A stretch of DNA of 64,000 bases. Origin: Prolixibacteraceae bacterium. GTDB lineage: Bacteria > Bacteroidota > Bacteroidia > Bacteroidales > Prolixibacteraceae. The position numbers were made by a program, and so were the translations under genes. The notes beneath the pieces were generated by a model that was not told where the DNA came from, ran no database searches, and saw only the letters and a list, made by a program, of their open reading frames with translations. Shown piece after piece: positions 1-8,977 of the stretch (the first letter of the stretch is position 1; each line of letters opens with the position of its first letter). The stretch is taken from NCBI GenBank assembly GCA_021740385.1, contig JAIOZY010000004.1, positions 1-64,000 on the forward strand. The letters run 5' to 3'.

Positions 1-28
1 ACAAAACGAAATATCAAAATTCGCTATT

Positions 29-45
29 CCCCCAGATGGAGGGGG
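29..45. repeat. short GC hairpin before the first gene
   Basis: Five C and five G bases flank a 7-base loop (29-33 and 41-45). Similar C/G-rich inverted repeats recur at 7349-7371 and 33297-33315, so this is probably a fragment of a dispersed intergenic element rather than a regulatory site for the receptor gene. Confidence 0.3.
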
Positions 46-164
46 CTTACTTTTGAAAATGCAAAATACAGATACTGATTAACTGAGCGTTAAAAGAATA
101 AATTTATAACTATTCCGGTTTACCGGACAACAATGATTTGTAAACATATCCATACAACAAAACC

Positions 165-2546
165 ATGAAATTTAAATACGTAACAGTGCTATTGTTATCT
201 GTACTTTTATCGCTGAATTTGTCCGGACAACGACAAAAAGGAAAAACCGACGCAAACCTTTTCGGCCATGTTGTTTCAGAAGGTGAGCATCTTCCGTTTG
301 TAACCATAACAATTGAAGGAACAATTATCGGAACAACAACCGATGAAACCGGTCATTATACAATATATAACCTTCCCAGGGGTAAATTTGTAGTTCAGGC
401 CCGATCGGTAGGTTATAAACCGTTGAGGAAAGAAATAGTTCTCAAGAAAGGAAGATCTTTTGAATTGAATTTTGAACTCGAAAAAGACGTACTTGGCCTG
501 GCCGAAGTGGTTGTAACCGGCGACAGGAATGAAAAAAACCGAAAAGATGCAGCTGTAATTGTAAATACACTAACACCGAAACTTTTCAACGTCATTAATT
601 CTGTAACCCTGAACGAAGGCCTTAATTTTTGCCCCGGGCTGCGCATGGAATACAATTGTCAGAACTGTGGTTTTAGCCAAATTAGAATGAACGGCATGGA
701 AGGCCCTTATTCCCAGATATTGATCAACGGGCGCCCAATCTTCAGCGGACTGGCCGGTGTGTATGGCCTCGAACTGATCCCGGCCAACATGCTCGAGCGC
801 ATTGAAGTGGTCAGGGGTGGCGGTTCGGCTCTGTACGGCAGCAATGCCATTGCCGGTACCATTAACCTGATTTTGAAAGACCCCATAGCCAATGCATACG
901 AAGGAGGATTTAACGGGGGCGCTTCCGGAGTTGGAATGAACGGTTCGGGTGACCCGGCAACAGATTACAGTGTAAACGCAAATGCTTCTGTTATTTCCGG
1001 CGACAGTAAAACCGGCCTTTCATTATACGGGTTTTACCGCAACCGTAACCCGTTCGATGCAAACAATGATGGCTTTTCAGAATTAACAAAAATAAGCAAT
1101 ACCACCTTTGGTACACGGTTTTACCACCGTTTCGGCCTGCGAACAAAAATATCGGCCGACTTTTTTAACATTAAAGAAGAACGCCGGGGCGGCAATATGT
1201 TCGATTACCCGAAACACGAGGCAGGAATTGCCGAAGCCGTAGACCACAATATCACGACCGGGGCAATTACGCTCGACCATTTTACACGTGGCACCGATTT
1301 GTGGTCGACCTATTTTTCGGCACAGCAAGTTTTACGCGATTCGTACTACGGTGCCGGACAATCGTTACAGGATTATGGAAATACGAAAGGTCTCACCTAT
1401 ACCCTGGGAACGCAGTACAATGCGCATTTTGATCATGCGAATGTGACGGTGGGTGTGGAAAACCGCGAAGAATGGCTCACCGATCAGAAGCTTGCTTACC
1501 CCGATTTTGAAAATGCCGTGATTGAAAACGGTAAAATTGTTGAAATACCTCATACCGAAAATACATTGGTTGCCGACCAGCACAGCAGTTCGCTGGGAGG
1601 CTTTGCCCAGATTGACGTTACATGGAACAGGCTCAACGTTTCGGCCGGGGGCCGTTTCGACCATTATACCATTACAAACCTTGCCCGTGAAAGCGCTAAA
1701 AAAGGAGATGTTTTCAGTCCGCGACTTACATTAAAATACGACATTTACTCATTCCTGCAGGCACGGGTGAGTTATTCACAGGGCTACCGGGCACCACAAA
1801 TTTTCGATGAAGACCTTCACATCGAAACTTCGGGCTCACGCCAGGTTTTGCATCAAAACGATCCGGCCCTTAAACAGGAGACCAGCCACAGCTACATTGC
1901 ATCCATCGATTTTAATAAAAAGGTTGAAGAAGTAAACATCGGTTTTTTGGCCGAAGGTTTCTATACCCGGTTAAACGATGCGTTTGTAAATGAATATGGC
2001 GAAGCCAACGAAAACGGTGTGGTGGTGTATACCCGGAAAAATGCCGATGGAGGGGCAACCGTTAAAGGCATTAACTTAGAGTTGAACCTGGTGCCCCAAA
2101 AAGCTTTTTTATTAAAAGCAGGCTATACATTTCAAGCCAGTGAATACGATGAAATACAGGAGTTTGACGAGTTCCGTTTCTTTCGCACACCCGACCAGTA
2201 CGGGTTTTTAACCGTTGATTGGCAGCCCCTGAAAAAAATGGGTATATCGGCAACGGCCAACTACACAGGTAAAATGCTTGTTCCCTATTTTGGCCCCCGG
2301 ATCGACAACCCCGAAGCGGGCATGTTGGTTGAAACATCGCCGTTTCTCGATTTGGGCCTGAAAGCCAGGTACAACATTAAACTAAACGGGGCTACGCTTC
2401 AGGTTTTTGCCGGCGTTAAAAACCTCTTTAATGCCTATCAGGGTGATTTTGATGAAGGCATTGAACGTGACCCGGGGTATGTTTACGGGCCCGGTTTGCC
2501 GCGCACCATTTATACCGGACTGAAAATTGGCAACATGCTGAAATAA
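165..2546 (+). CDS. TonB-dependent outer-membrane receptor
   Basis: A 793-residue outer-membrane receptor expected to import an unidentified ligand using TonB-ExbBD energy. A signal peptide (about residues 1-21, ending LSGQ) is followed by a carboxypeptidase-regulatory-like beta-sandwich (about 30-110) and a plug domain (about 130-245) containing VVRGGGSALYGSNAIAG. The remainder is the beta barrel, ending with the motif NLFN and an aromatic/hydrophobic last strand. The plug has an uncommon Cys pair, CQNCGF (C165, C168), which could bind metal or form a disulfide; that is inference. It stands alone, with no SusD partner, and is closed by a strong terminator. The family includes siderophore, haem and cobalamin receptors; the substrate cannot be read from the sequence and no cobalamin riboswitch is visible upstream. 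Confidence 0.9.
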   Translation: MKFKYVTVLLLSVLLSLNLSGQRQKGKTDANLFGHVVSEGEHLPFVTITIEGTIIGTTTDETGHYTIYNLPRGKFVVQARSVGYKPLRKEIVLKKGRSFELNFELEKDVLGLAEVVVTGDRNEKNRKDAAVIVNTLTPKLFNVINSVTLNEGLNFCPGLRMEYNCQNCGFSQIRMNGMEGPYSQILINGRPIFSGLAGVYGLELIPANMLERIEVVRGGGSALYGSNAIAGTINLILKDPIANAYEGGFNGGASGVGMNGSGDPATDYSVNANASVISGDSKTGLSLYGFYRNRNPFDANNDGFSELTKISNTTFGTRFYHRFGLRTKISADFFNIKEERRGGNMFDYPKHEAGIAEAVDHNITTGAITLDHFTRGTDLWSTYFSAQQVLRDSYYGAGQSLQDYGNTKGLTYTLGTQYNAHFDHANVTVGVENREEWLTDQKLAYPDFENAVIENGKIVEIPHTENTLVADQHSSSLGGFAQIDVTWNRLNVSAGGRFDHYTITNLARESAKKGDVFSPRLTLKYDIYSFLQARVSYSQGYRAPQIFDEDLHIETSGSRQVLHQNDPALKQETSHSYIASIDFNKKVEEVNIGFLAEGFYTRLNDAFVNEYGEANENGVVVYTRKNADGGATVKGINLELNLVPQKAFLLKAGYTFQASEYDEIQEFDEFRFFRTPDQYGFLTVDWQPLKKMGISATANYTGKMLVPYFGPRIDNPEAGMLVETSPFLDLGLKARYNIKLNGATLQVFAGVKNLFNAYQGDFDEGIERDPGYVYGPGLPRTIYTGLKIGNMLK

Positions 2547-2558
2547 TGTTTACACTCT

Positions 2559-2600
2559 CCCGGTTTGACTACATTGTGGTCAGCCGGGTTTTTTGTTTTT
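2559..2600 (+). terminator. intrinsic terminator after the TonB receptor gene
   Basis: CCCGG (2559-2563) pairs with CCGGG (2584-2588), and the inner bases GACTAC/GTGGTC extend the stem around a short loop. The stem is followed at once by two T runs. This separates the receptor gene from the acylase gene at 2651. Confidence 0.8.
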
Positions 2601-2650
2601 TTATTTCGTTTCATACCTTTAACCGGTAAACTCCTGTTAAACGAATCACA

Positions 2651-5050
2651 ATGCGAAAATTTAAACTCATCCTGAAAATTATCCTCTTTGTACTGATCAT
2701 TGCTGTTATTGCCGGTTATTTGTTCCTGAATCATGTAAAAACCAAGGCCATTCCCGATTACAACGCGACCATCGATTTGGAAAACATGGTTGATGAAGTT
2801 ACAGTTTATCGCGATCAATATGCAATACCCCACATTTATGCCCAAAACGAAACCGATTTATACCGGGCAGTAGGCTATGTTATGGCTCAGGACAGGCTTT
2901 GGCAAATGGACCTGATCAGGCGGATAACAACCGGCCGTTTATCCGAGGTGCTTGATCCGGGATTGGTAGAAGCCGACCGGATGTTCCGGGCACTCGATTT
3001 TTCAGGGAAAACGGAAAAGGTGCTCAAAAAAACGGATCCAAAAATACTTGAATGTTTTGATGCTTATTGCGACGGCGTTAATCAGTATATCGAAGCAAAT
3101 AAAAAGAAGCTTCCGTTTGAATTTACTCTGCTTGGTTACAAACCCGAGCCCTGGGAAAGGGTTCACATTGGCAACATGATTGGTTACATGGCGTGGGACC
3201 TTTCCATGTCGTGGAACATTGAAGTGACCTTGTACAAAATTTCAAAACAGGTTGACGAGGAAAAGTTCATGGAACTTATACCGGATATGGATTACCAGAA
3301 AACACCCATTTTCCCCGATTTCATGAAAAACAATTCCGAACTGGAGTTTCAAACGGCGTTTAATGAAATTGAAAAGGCTATTAAAAGCCTTGGGTTTGAG
3401 GTTTTCAGTGGTTCGAACAACTGGGCGGTTTCGGGCAAAAAATCTGAATCGGGGTACCCCATGTTGGCTAACGACATGCACCTGGGGCTAATGGCACCCG
3501 GGATATGGTATCAAATGCACCAGGTTGTCGAGGGCGGATTAAACGTTACTGGCGTTGTGCTTCCCGGCCAGCCTTTCGTAGTTTGCGGCCATAACAGCGA
3601 CATTGCATGGGGCATGACCAATGTGATGCTCGACGATATTGATTTTTACCTGGAAACCCTGAACCCCGAAAACGAAAACCAATACTTGCTGGATGGTGAA
3701 TGGAAAGAATTGAAAGTTGTTGAAGAAACTATCAGTGTTAAAGGTGAAGACGAACCGGTAGTTGTTGAAAATAAATTTACTCACCGCGGACCGGTCATCA
3801 GCGATTTTAAAAACATAAGTGACCGTGCAATATCTATGGCATGGGTTGGTAACGGGTTCAGTAATGAAATTCTTACGGTATATCGGTTTAACAGGGCTAC
3901 AAACTGGGATGAGTTCCGCGAGGCGGCCAGCCATTTTACCTCCATTGCACAAAACATTGCCTATGCCGACAAAAAAGGAAATATCGGCTTGCAGGTCTGC
4001 GCAGGGGTGCCAATACGGGAAGGAAACCCGGCATTGATTTATCCGGGCGACACAAGCCTTTACGACTGGAAAGGTATTGTCCCCTTCGATGAACTTCCAT
4101 ATTCGTACAACCCCGAAAGCGGCATGGTTTCAAGCGCAAATAACCGAACTGTTGGCGACGATTATCAGTATTACATTAGCTACTGGTACGACTTGCCCAA
4201 CCGAATTGAACGGATAAGGGAAATGCTTTCGGCCAAAGAAAAATTATCGGTCGATGATTTTAAAGCCATCCAGTGTGACCAACTTTCTGTTTTTGCACGG
4301 AAGTTTACACCGGTTTTTGTTCGTGCGCTTGAAGGGACCGATTTGAACGAAATGGAAAAACAAGCCCTGAAAATTTTAAAAAACTGGGACTTTGTTATGG
4401 GTAAAAATGAAGCCGCCTCGCTTATTTTTGAAAAAATATACAACAACCTGATGAAAGGGGTTTTCCACGATGAACTGGGCGATGAGCTATACGAACAATT
4501 GATCGCACAGGATTTGGTACCATCGTATTTGCTCGATAAAATCAGGATAACACGTACCTCGGCCTGGCTCGATGATGTTACGACTTCAGAAAAGATTGAA
4601 ACCCTCGATGATAATATCTGCAAGGCGTTCAGTTTGACTGTGAGCAACTATTCCGAAGAACTGAGTGCTGACCCGGCTTCATGGGAATGGGGCCGTTTGC
4701 ATATTCTTGAACTTAACCATCCCATGGGCAGCAACAAAATGGTACGTAAACTTTTTGGTGTGAACCGCGGCCCCTATTCTGTTGGTGGCAGTTACCATAC
4801 CGTTTGCCCGTACAGTTATCCCATGGACAAAGAATTTATTGCGAACCACGGGGCATCGGAAAGACACATTTTTACATGCGGCAACTGGGACGAATCCGAA
4901 ACGGTTATCCCAACCGGTACATCGGGCATTCCGGCCTCGCGGTTTTACTGCAGCCAAACCGACATGTACATCAACAATGAATACCATGCCGACCTGTTTA
5001 CGATGAAAGCCGTGAAACAGGGAGCAAAATTTAAAACGTTACTGCATTAG
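2651..5050 (+). CDS. penicillin acylase family N-terminal-nucleophile hydrolase
   Basis: A 799-residue amidase of the penicillin G acylase/cephalosporin acylase family. The N-terminus has one membrane or signal-anchor helix (about residues 7-26), so the enzyme should sit in the periplasm. Family members are cleaved into alpha and beta chains and use the new N-terminal Ser of the beta chain as nucleophile; here G254-S255 in FSGSNNWAVSG is the expected cleavage point and nucleophile, and NHGASERH near residue 735 lies in the conserved C-terminal region. The length is typical of the family. Natural substrates of the Bacteroidota members are not established; acyl-homoserine lactones or other N-acyl compounds are possible. 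It is preceded by a terminator and has no obvious operon partner. Confidence 0.88.
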   Translation: MRKFKLILKIILFVLIIAVIAGYLFLNHVKTKAIPDYNATIDLENMVDEVTVYRDQYAIPHIYAQNETDLYRAVGYVMAQDRLWQMDLIRRITTGRLSEVLDPGLVEADRMFRALDFSGKTEKVLKKTDPKILECFDAYCDGVNQYIEANKKKLPFEFTLLGYKPEPWERVHIGNMIGYMAWDLSMSWNIEVTLYKISKQVDEEKFMELIPDMDYQKTPIFPDFMKNNSELEFQTAFNEIEKAIKSLGFEVFSGSNNWAVSGKKSESGYPMLANDMHLGLMAPGIWYQMHQVVEGGLNVTGVVLPGQPFVVCGHNSDIAWGMTNVMLDDIDFYLETLNPENENQYLLDGEWKELKVVEETISVKGEDEPVVVENKFTHRGPVISDFKNISDRAISMAWVGNGFSNEILTVYRFNRATNWDEFREAASHFTSIAQNIAYADKKGNIGLQVCAGVPIREGNPALIYPGDTSLYDWKGIVPFDELPYSYNPESGMVSSANNRTVGDDYQYYISYWYDLPNRIERIREMLSAKEKLSVDDFKAIQCDQLSVFARKFTPVFVRALEGTDLNEMEKQALKILKNWDFVMGKNEAASLIFEKIYNNLMKGVFHDELGDELYEQLIAQDLVPSYLLDKIRITRTSAWLDDVTTSEKIETLDDNICKAFSLTVSNYSEELSADPASWEWGRLHILELNHPMGSNKMVRKLFGVNRGPYSVGGSYHTVCPYSYPMDKEFIANHGASERHIFTCGNWDESETVIPTGTSGIPASRFYCSQTDMYINNEYHADLFTMKAVKQGAKFKTLLH

Positions 5051-5612
5051 GGGTTGATGATTGTTATAATGTCAAAGGCGGGAAATATTCCCGTGCACTG
5101 CCCCATAAAACGCCCCCATTAGTTTGAAATAACTATATTGTGACTTAATTTAGAGGGCGTTAAAAAGGATATAAAAAGGCACACTACGCATCTCCCGGAA
5201 AAGTTAGGGACGATAATTAGGGAGGAGAAAGCACCTGAATGTTTGGCATTTTTTGTTCAGTTATATGAATGCGTATAAAAGGCAAAGAACAAATAAAAAA
5301 TAGATTTGCATTAGTAATAAATACCTCATTGACTTTAGCAATCAAAATACTTGTTTCAAATTATTGATGGTGAAAAAGTTAGAAAAACAATAATTATTGT
5401 CGTTAACAACATTTTGAAAATTGTATTGCAGTGGCAGTGCAGGTTTTTCGCCTCGGATTTCCACATGATTGTCTTTAGTTCTGCGGACGGGTATTCACCC
5501 GCAATCCGTAACGACGACTTACAATTTGCCGAATGTCATGATAAGTTAAAGATTTCGAAACCGTAATAAACATGAATGATAAATTATTGCTATTTTTATA
5601 AAAAAAAGAAGG
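5051..5612. other. gene-poor AT-rich gap
   Basis: No convincing gene is present. A 15-base palindromic element with arms CGGGAA/TTCCCG lies near 5079-5093, just after the acylase gene, without a T tract. A 71-codon open frame at 5351-5566 has no recognisable domain, no good ribosome site and atypical composition, and I do not call it. The region may hold decayed mobile DNA next to the toxin-antitoxin pair, but nothing identifies it. Confidence 0.4.
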
Positions 5613-5894
5613 ATGAGATCAGATATAAATAACAAGATAATATCTTATTTAATCAAATATTCTCCGGCAAAGATTGGGATTTTTGGTTCATATGCGCGTG
5701 GAGATGGTAATGATTTTAGCGATATTGATATCCTGGTGGATTTTAAAGGACAAATTTCCCTGTTTGATTTAGGAGGCATAAAGTATGATCTTACAGAATT
5801 ATTAAAAAGGCCGGTCGATATCGTGACGGAACGTTCAGTAAACAAGAGGATTAAGGATTATATCAATAGGGACTTAAAAATAATCTATGAATGA
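5613..5894 (+). CDS. MntA-type nucleotidyltransferase antitoxin
   Basis: A 93-residue minimal nucleotidyltransferase. The signature GSYARG followed by SDIDILV (about residues 25-43) matches the GSx10DxD catalytic motif of MntA antitoxins. In characterised pairs, MntA neutralises the HepT RNase by transferring AMP to a Tyr in HepT's active-site motif. The stop codon overlaps the start of the downstream hepT-like gene by four bases (ATGA), as expected for a coupled toxin-antitoxin operon. It lies in a patch with no other conserved genes, which fits a mobile pair. Confidence 0.85.
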   Translation: MRSDINNKIISYLIKYSPAKIGIFGSYARGDGNDFSDIDILVDFKGQISLFDLGGIKYDLTELLKRPVDIVTERSVNKRIKDYINRDLKIIYE

Positions 5895-6232
5895 TGGAGA
5901 AAGATGATTTTGTTTACATTGAACATATTCTTGATTCAATTAGCAAGATTGAAAAATACACGGGTTCCATAAATGCTTCTGAATTTGTTGATAATGAATT
6001 GATACAAGATGCCGTGATTAGGAATTTTGAAATTATTGGTGAAGCGACTAAAAATATATCAAACGATTTTAGGGAAAAAAATTCTGATATTCCATGGAAA
6101 AAAATGGCAGGTATGAGAGATTTACTAATTCATGATTATTTAGGCATTGACCTCTATGCTGTTTGGGAAACAATAAAACTTGATTTGCCAAATCTAAAAA
6201 GCGAATTATTGAAAATTGCATTGCGGCGATAG
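5891..6232 (+). CDS. HepT-like (DUF86) ribonuclease toxin
   Basis: A 113-residue all-helical HEPN protein of the DUF86/HepT family. The sequence RDLLIHDY (about residues 76-83) matches the Rx4-6HxY active site of HEPN RNases, and RNFEIIGEATKNIS is the usual family signature upstream of it. The Tyr of the motif is the expected AMPylation target of the adjacent MntA-like protein. Translation is coupled to mntA by the ATGA overlap. The assignment as toxin rests on family knowledge and this pairing. Confidence 0.86.
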   Translation: MMEKDDFVYIEHILDSISKIEKYTGSINASEFVDNELIQDAVIRNFEIIGEATKNISNDFREKNSDIPWKKMAGMRDLLIHDYLGIDLYAVWETIKLDLPNLKSELLKIALRR

Positions 6233-6335
6233 TATAATCTCGTTGTTGGAGTAAAATTGCCTGCAAGCAGTAAATTTTAAATATATCATTTTTATAAAGA
6301 TTAAGATTATCTCAGATTTTTGGGTTAGTGATGTT

Positions 6336-7109
6336 TTAAAACGGCTTAAGCTCAAACGTTCCCCGTACACCAACTTTCCCGTCACAAATAATTACCAGCG
6401 AAAGAATTTCAGCTTGTTTGTGGGCATATTCAAGCGTTATATCTATATCGCCAGCAGTTTTTACAAGGTTGCCCAGGGCTGTTGCCCATGCATCAGCCAA
6501 TAAGGTATTTTTGCAGGCAACCATAACGGCATCGGCCTTGCCAAAACTTTTCGACGGTCCTACCGTACCGGCCGAGGTGCAAATGCCAAGGGGTGTTTCG
6601 CTTGCAGGAATTTCAATGCCGACTTTCCCCGATAGAGGCGATTCCCCGGCATATATTGAAAGTACCAGGTCTTTTTTTAACGAAAGAAAAAGGTCACCGC
6701 CGTTTTCAACCACAACTTCTTTCACCTTAAATTCCGACAGGATGGCTTTCCCGATGTATTCCGAAAAAGCGCCGGCCACTGCCGCCATGGGCCCGGTTTC
6801 GGCTTTTTTTGCAGCACCGGCCATTTCCCGGGCAATACCGGGGGCAGAGGTTGAAATTTCTACCGGATAGAAAGTGCTGGCAAAATTGGGATTCGAAAGG
6901 ATATATGCTTCAAGTTCTTTTCTGAGGCTGATTAGCTGTTGTTGTGCAAAAAGGGGTATGTCATCACGGAAACTTTCAGGGTTAATGCCAATCCAAAGGT
7001 CAGAATCTTTGTAGCCAACCACGAATGAATTGAACCGCCCCTGACCCATTCCCGAGCGGTAGAAACGGGATTCGACACCTCTGTTTTTTTGTTGGTTTTC
7101 AGGATTCAT
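6336..7109 (-). CDS. UPF0280 (COG2122) protein, probable homocysteine synthesis accessory
   Basis: A 257-residue protein of the UPF0280 family, distantly related to ApbE. In Methanosarcina acetivorans the COG2122 member was genetically implicated, with COG1900 and NIL-ferredoxin proteins, in making homocysteine from aspartate semialdehyde and sulfide; here it lies 264 bases downstream of exactly those two genes on the same strand. Conserved stretches include ISTSAPGIAREMAGAA, GPMAAVAGAFSE and ENGGDLFL. The frame is open further upstream to an ATG at 7196, but the extra 29 codons lie in a dispersed repeat, so I chose ATG 7109 (MNPENQQKNRGVESRFYR), which fits family N-termini. Its biochemical role is unknown; an ApbE-like flavin-related function is only a guess. 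Confidence 0.82.
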   Translation of the reverse strand: MNPENQQKNRGVESRFYRSGMGQGRFNSFVVGYKDSDLWIGINPESFRDDIPLFAQQQLISLRKELEAYILSNPNFASTFYPVEISTSAPGIAREMAGAAKKAETGPMAAVAGAFSEYIGKAILSEFKVKEVVVENGGDLFLSLKKDLVLSIYAGESPLSGKVGIEIPASETPLGICTSAGTVGPSKSFGKADAVMVACKNTLLADAWATALGNLVKTAGDIDITLEYAHKQAEILSLVIICDGKVGVRGTFELKPF

Positions 7110-7196
7110 AATACGTGTTGCCCTTTCAGAGCACAATCCATTGATTATTCTTTTTACCGGGGCGTTGCCCCGGGATGAAATATATAAGCCTTTCAA
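7110..7196. repeat. dispersed Bacteroidota-type intergenic repeat
   Basis: The segment contains CCGGGGCGTTGCCCCGGG (an inverted repeat), followed by an ATATATAAGCCTTTC-type stretch and a degenerate GCCCTTTCAG. This resembles the GCCCTGAAAGGGC / GGGGCGTTGCCCCGGG units that I recall being scattered in many Bacteroidota genomes. Here it happens to be an open frame joined to the UPF0280 gene and produces a false N-terminal extension. Confidence 0.5.
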
Positions 7197-7348
7197 GCTT
7201 TGCTAAATAAAACACTCCGGATAAAGCCGTTAATGTAAAAATTATCACTGTTGTCCGGGAAAATAAAAAAGAGTGAGCAATCTCTTTTTTTAAACCGGAC
7301 AGTAATGAAAAATTATATTAATTACTCCCTTTTTACACTGGCCAATCG

Positions 7349-7371
7349 TCCCTCCCGCTTTAGGGGAGGGG
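7349..7371. repeat. C/G inverted repeat downstream of the NIL-ferredoxin gene
   Basis: CCCTCCC and GGGGAGGG flank a short GCTTTA loop immediately after the stop codon of the minus-strand NIL-ferredoxin gene. It may act as an mRNA 3'-end hairpin, or be a copy of the C/G-rich element also seen at 33291-33345. No clear T tract follows on the minus strand. Confidence 0.4.
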
Positions 7372-7372
7372 A

Positions 7373-7798
7373 TTAATCTCCGTTGCTAAAATGGATTTCG
7401 AATAATCCCAGCGGGCATGCTTTTACACAAAGTTCACAGGCCACGCATTCGTCTTTGTTAAATTCCAGCTCCCAGGTTTCGGGGTTCATGGTTAATGCGC
7501 CGGCAAAACATACAGCCGTGCAATTCCCGCAACTGATACACCGTTCCTGGTCGAGTTTTATCTGTTTGTCCAAGGGCTGGCATTCTACATGGTGTTCTTT
7601 AAGGTAGGCAATGCCTTTTTCAATATTCTCCTCTGTCGCTTCCATCTCGAGTAACAGGTTGCCCCTTTTCCCGGGCATGACTTCCGCTTTCAGGATGTTT
7701 ATGCTGATATCGTAATCTTTTACCAGGACATAGCTCAATGGCTTGTCGCCGCTCTGGGGCGGGAAACGCAATATGTATCGTCTTTTAATTAGGATCAT
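7373..7798 (-). CDS. NIL domain-ferredoxin of the sulfide-dependent homocysteine pathway
   Basis: A 141-residue fusion of an N-terminal NIL domain (about residues 5-75) with a two-cluster 4Fe-4S ferredoxin. Cluster ligands are C87, C90, C93, C97 and C118, C121, C124, C128; the first set lacks the usual Pro after its fourth Cys (VCFAG). Methanogen homologues supply reducing power to the DUF39 sulfurtransferase in homocysteine formation. The start codon overlaps the stop of the upstream DUF39 gene (ATGA on the minus strand), so the two are translationally coupled and share the SAM riboswitch. NIL domains are also found in methionine ABC transporters, so a ligand-sensing role is possible. Confidence 0.87.
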   Translation of the reverse strand: MILIKRRYILRFPPQSGDKPLSYVLVKDYDISINILKAEVMPGKRGNLLLEMEATEENIEKGIAYLKEHHVECQPLDKQIKLDQERCISCGNCTAVCFAGALTMNPETWELEFNKDECVACELCVKACPLGLFEIHFSNGD

Positions 7799-8967
7799 GC
7801 ATTACCTCCTTCCTTAACTTCAATATCTTTCAATGCTTTCAGCGAAGTATTTGTTGGGAAAAGCTGTACGGGTTCCTGAACCCAAAATTGTCCTTGTTGT
7901 AATTGCGATTTAAGCAGAGCTGCAATTTTTCGTGCTTTGGCAAGGCTTGCTACAGGAGCCGTGCGTATTTTTTGACCGTTTACCTCAATTTCGCCCGAGC
8001 GAAGTTGTTCGTATGTAACCTGACCAAGCTTCGGGGTTCCAACCGTACCGTAATCGAGCACCGAGGTTTGTATCTCGCTGTTGTTGATAGAAACCCTTCG
8101 TGCAATTTCAGCATTGATAACCGGGATGGGTATCCCGATACCAATAAAGATGCTTACCCCATAACGCTCGTAATAAGCTGCCTGAATAAACTCGCTGTTC
8201 ATTTCTTTCAGGTTCCCGATAACGGCCAGCGTGGCTGCATTGGTAACGGGTACCCCGTTTTCATCTTTTGGGCGTGTGGTGTGAAATTGTGTACCCGGCC
8301 ATACAACGTAACCGGTTGTGCCACCAATAAATATGCGGGTGCCAATGCCTATGGTTTTCAACTCGGGGTCGTTAAGCAAGGGGCTCAGTTCACCCGAAGT
8401 TGAATAGGTCGCATTCCGCATATTGGGTAGCAGGGTGCCCATGTACGTATATTTTGTTTTTGCCGTTGTGTTTACCGCAACGTTGTAATTTTGATAGGCA
8501 TTGCGGGGGTTGAAAAGGAACATTTCATTAACCGAGTTTTTATTGATCACGGTGTGGATGTGTTTCCGGGGGTAACAGTCGGTACCTTTGCCCCAGGCTT
8601 CCAGTTCCACGTCTTTGCCTTCAATTAGTTCCTGTATTACATGTGCGCCACCGTATGTGGGGTTATCGGGATTTACAGCAGTTGCACCAATGTATGTATC
8701 AACAGCAGCAAGTCCTTCGTAGGCCGGAACACCGTTAAGCCTGATTTTTTCCATGCGGATTTGCGGATCGGCATGTCCAAAATTTATGAATGCACCGCTC
8801 GAACACATGGCCCCAAAAGTTGCGGTGGTAACAACATCAACTTTTTCAGCAATTTCCTCTGGTGTGGCTGTCCTGGCCATTTCGGCCACTTCTTCGGCTG
8901 TGAGTATTACAGCACTGCCCTGTTTAATTTTTTTGTTTATTTCTGAATATGATTTTGTAACTGACAT
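7795..8967 (-). CDS. DUF39 (COG1900) homocysteine biosynthesis protein, aspartate-semialdehyde sulfurtransferase
   Basis: A 390-residue member of the DUF39 family, the catalytic component that converts L-aspartate semialdehyde and sulfur into homocysteine in several anaerobes. C55 (FGAMCSSGAF) and C131 (GTDCYPRKH) correspond in position and context to the two essential cysteines reported for the M. acetivorans enzyme. The full family length is present. It is first in an operon with the NIL-ferredoxin gene and is preceded by a SAM-I riboswitch whose P1 stem ends about 10 bases before the ATG, so expression should fall when SAM is high. This offers a sulfide-assimilating route to methionine that does not need O-acetylhomoserine. 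Confidence 0.9.
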   Translation of the reverse strand: MSVTKSYSEINKKIKQGSAVILTAEEVAEMARTATPEEIAEKVDVVTTATFGAMCSSGAFINFGHADPQIRMEKIRLNGVPAYEGLAAVDTYIGATAVNPDNPTYGGAHVIQELIEGKDVELEAWGKGTDCYPRKHIHTVINKNSVNEMFLFNPRNAYQNYNVAVNTTAKTKYTYMGTLLPNMRNATYSTSGELSPLLNDPELKTIGIGTRIFIGGTTGYVVWPGTQFHTTRPKDENGVPVTNAATLAVIGNLKEMNSEFIQAAYYERYGVSIFIGIGIPIPVINAEIARRVSINNSEIQTSVLDYGTVGTPKLGQVTYEQLRSGEIEVNGQKIRTAPVASLAKARKIAALLKSQLQQGQFWVQEPVQLFPTNTSLKALKDIEVKEGGNA

Positions 8968-8977
8968 TGAAATATAG

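Noticed and set aside
1-164. Cobalamin riboswitch before the first TonB receptor, which might have tied it to corrinoid supply for HgcA
   Set aside because: No B12-box-like sequence or matching stems were found in the available upstream DNA.
5351-5566. A 71-codon frame in the gap before the toxin-antitoxin pair
   Set aside because: No domain, signal, ribosome site or plausible composition; left as intergenic.
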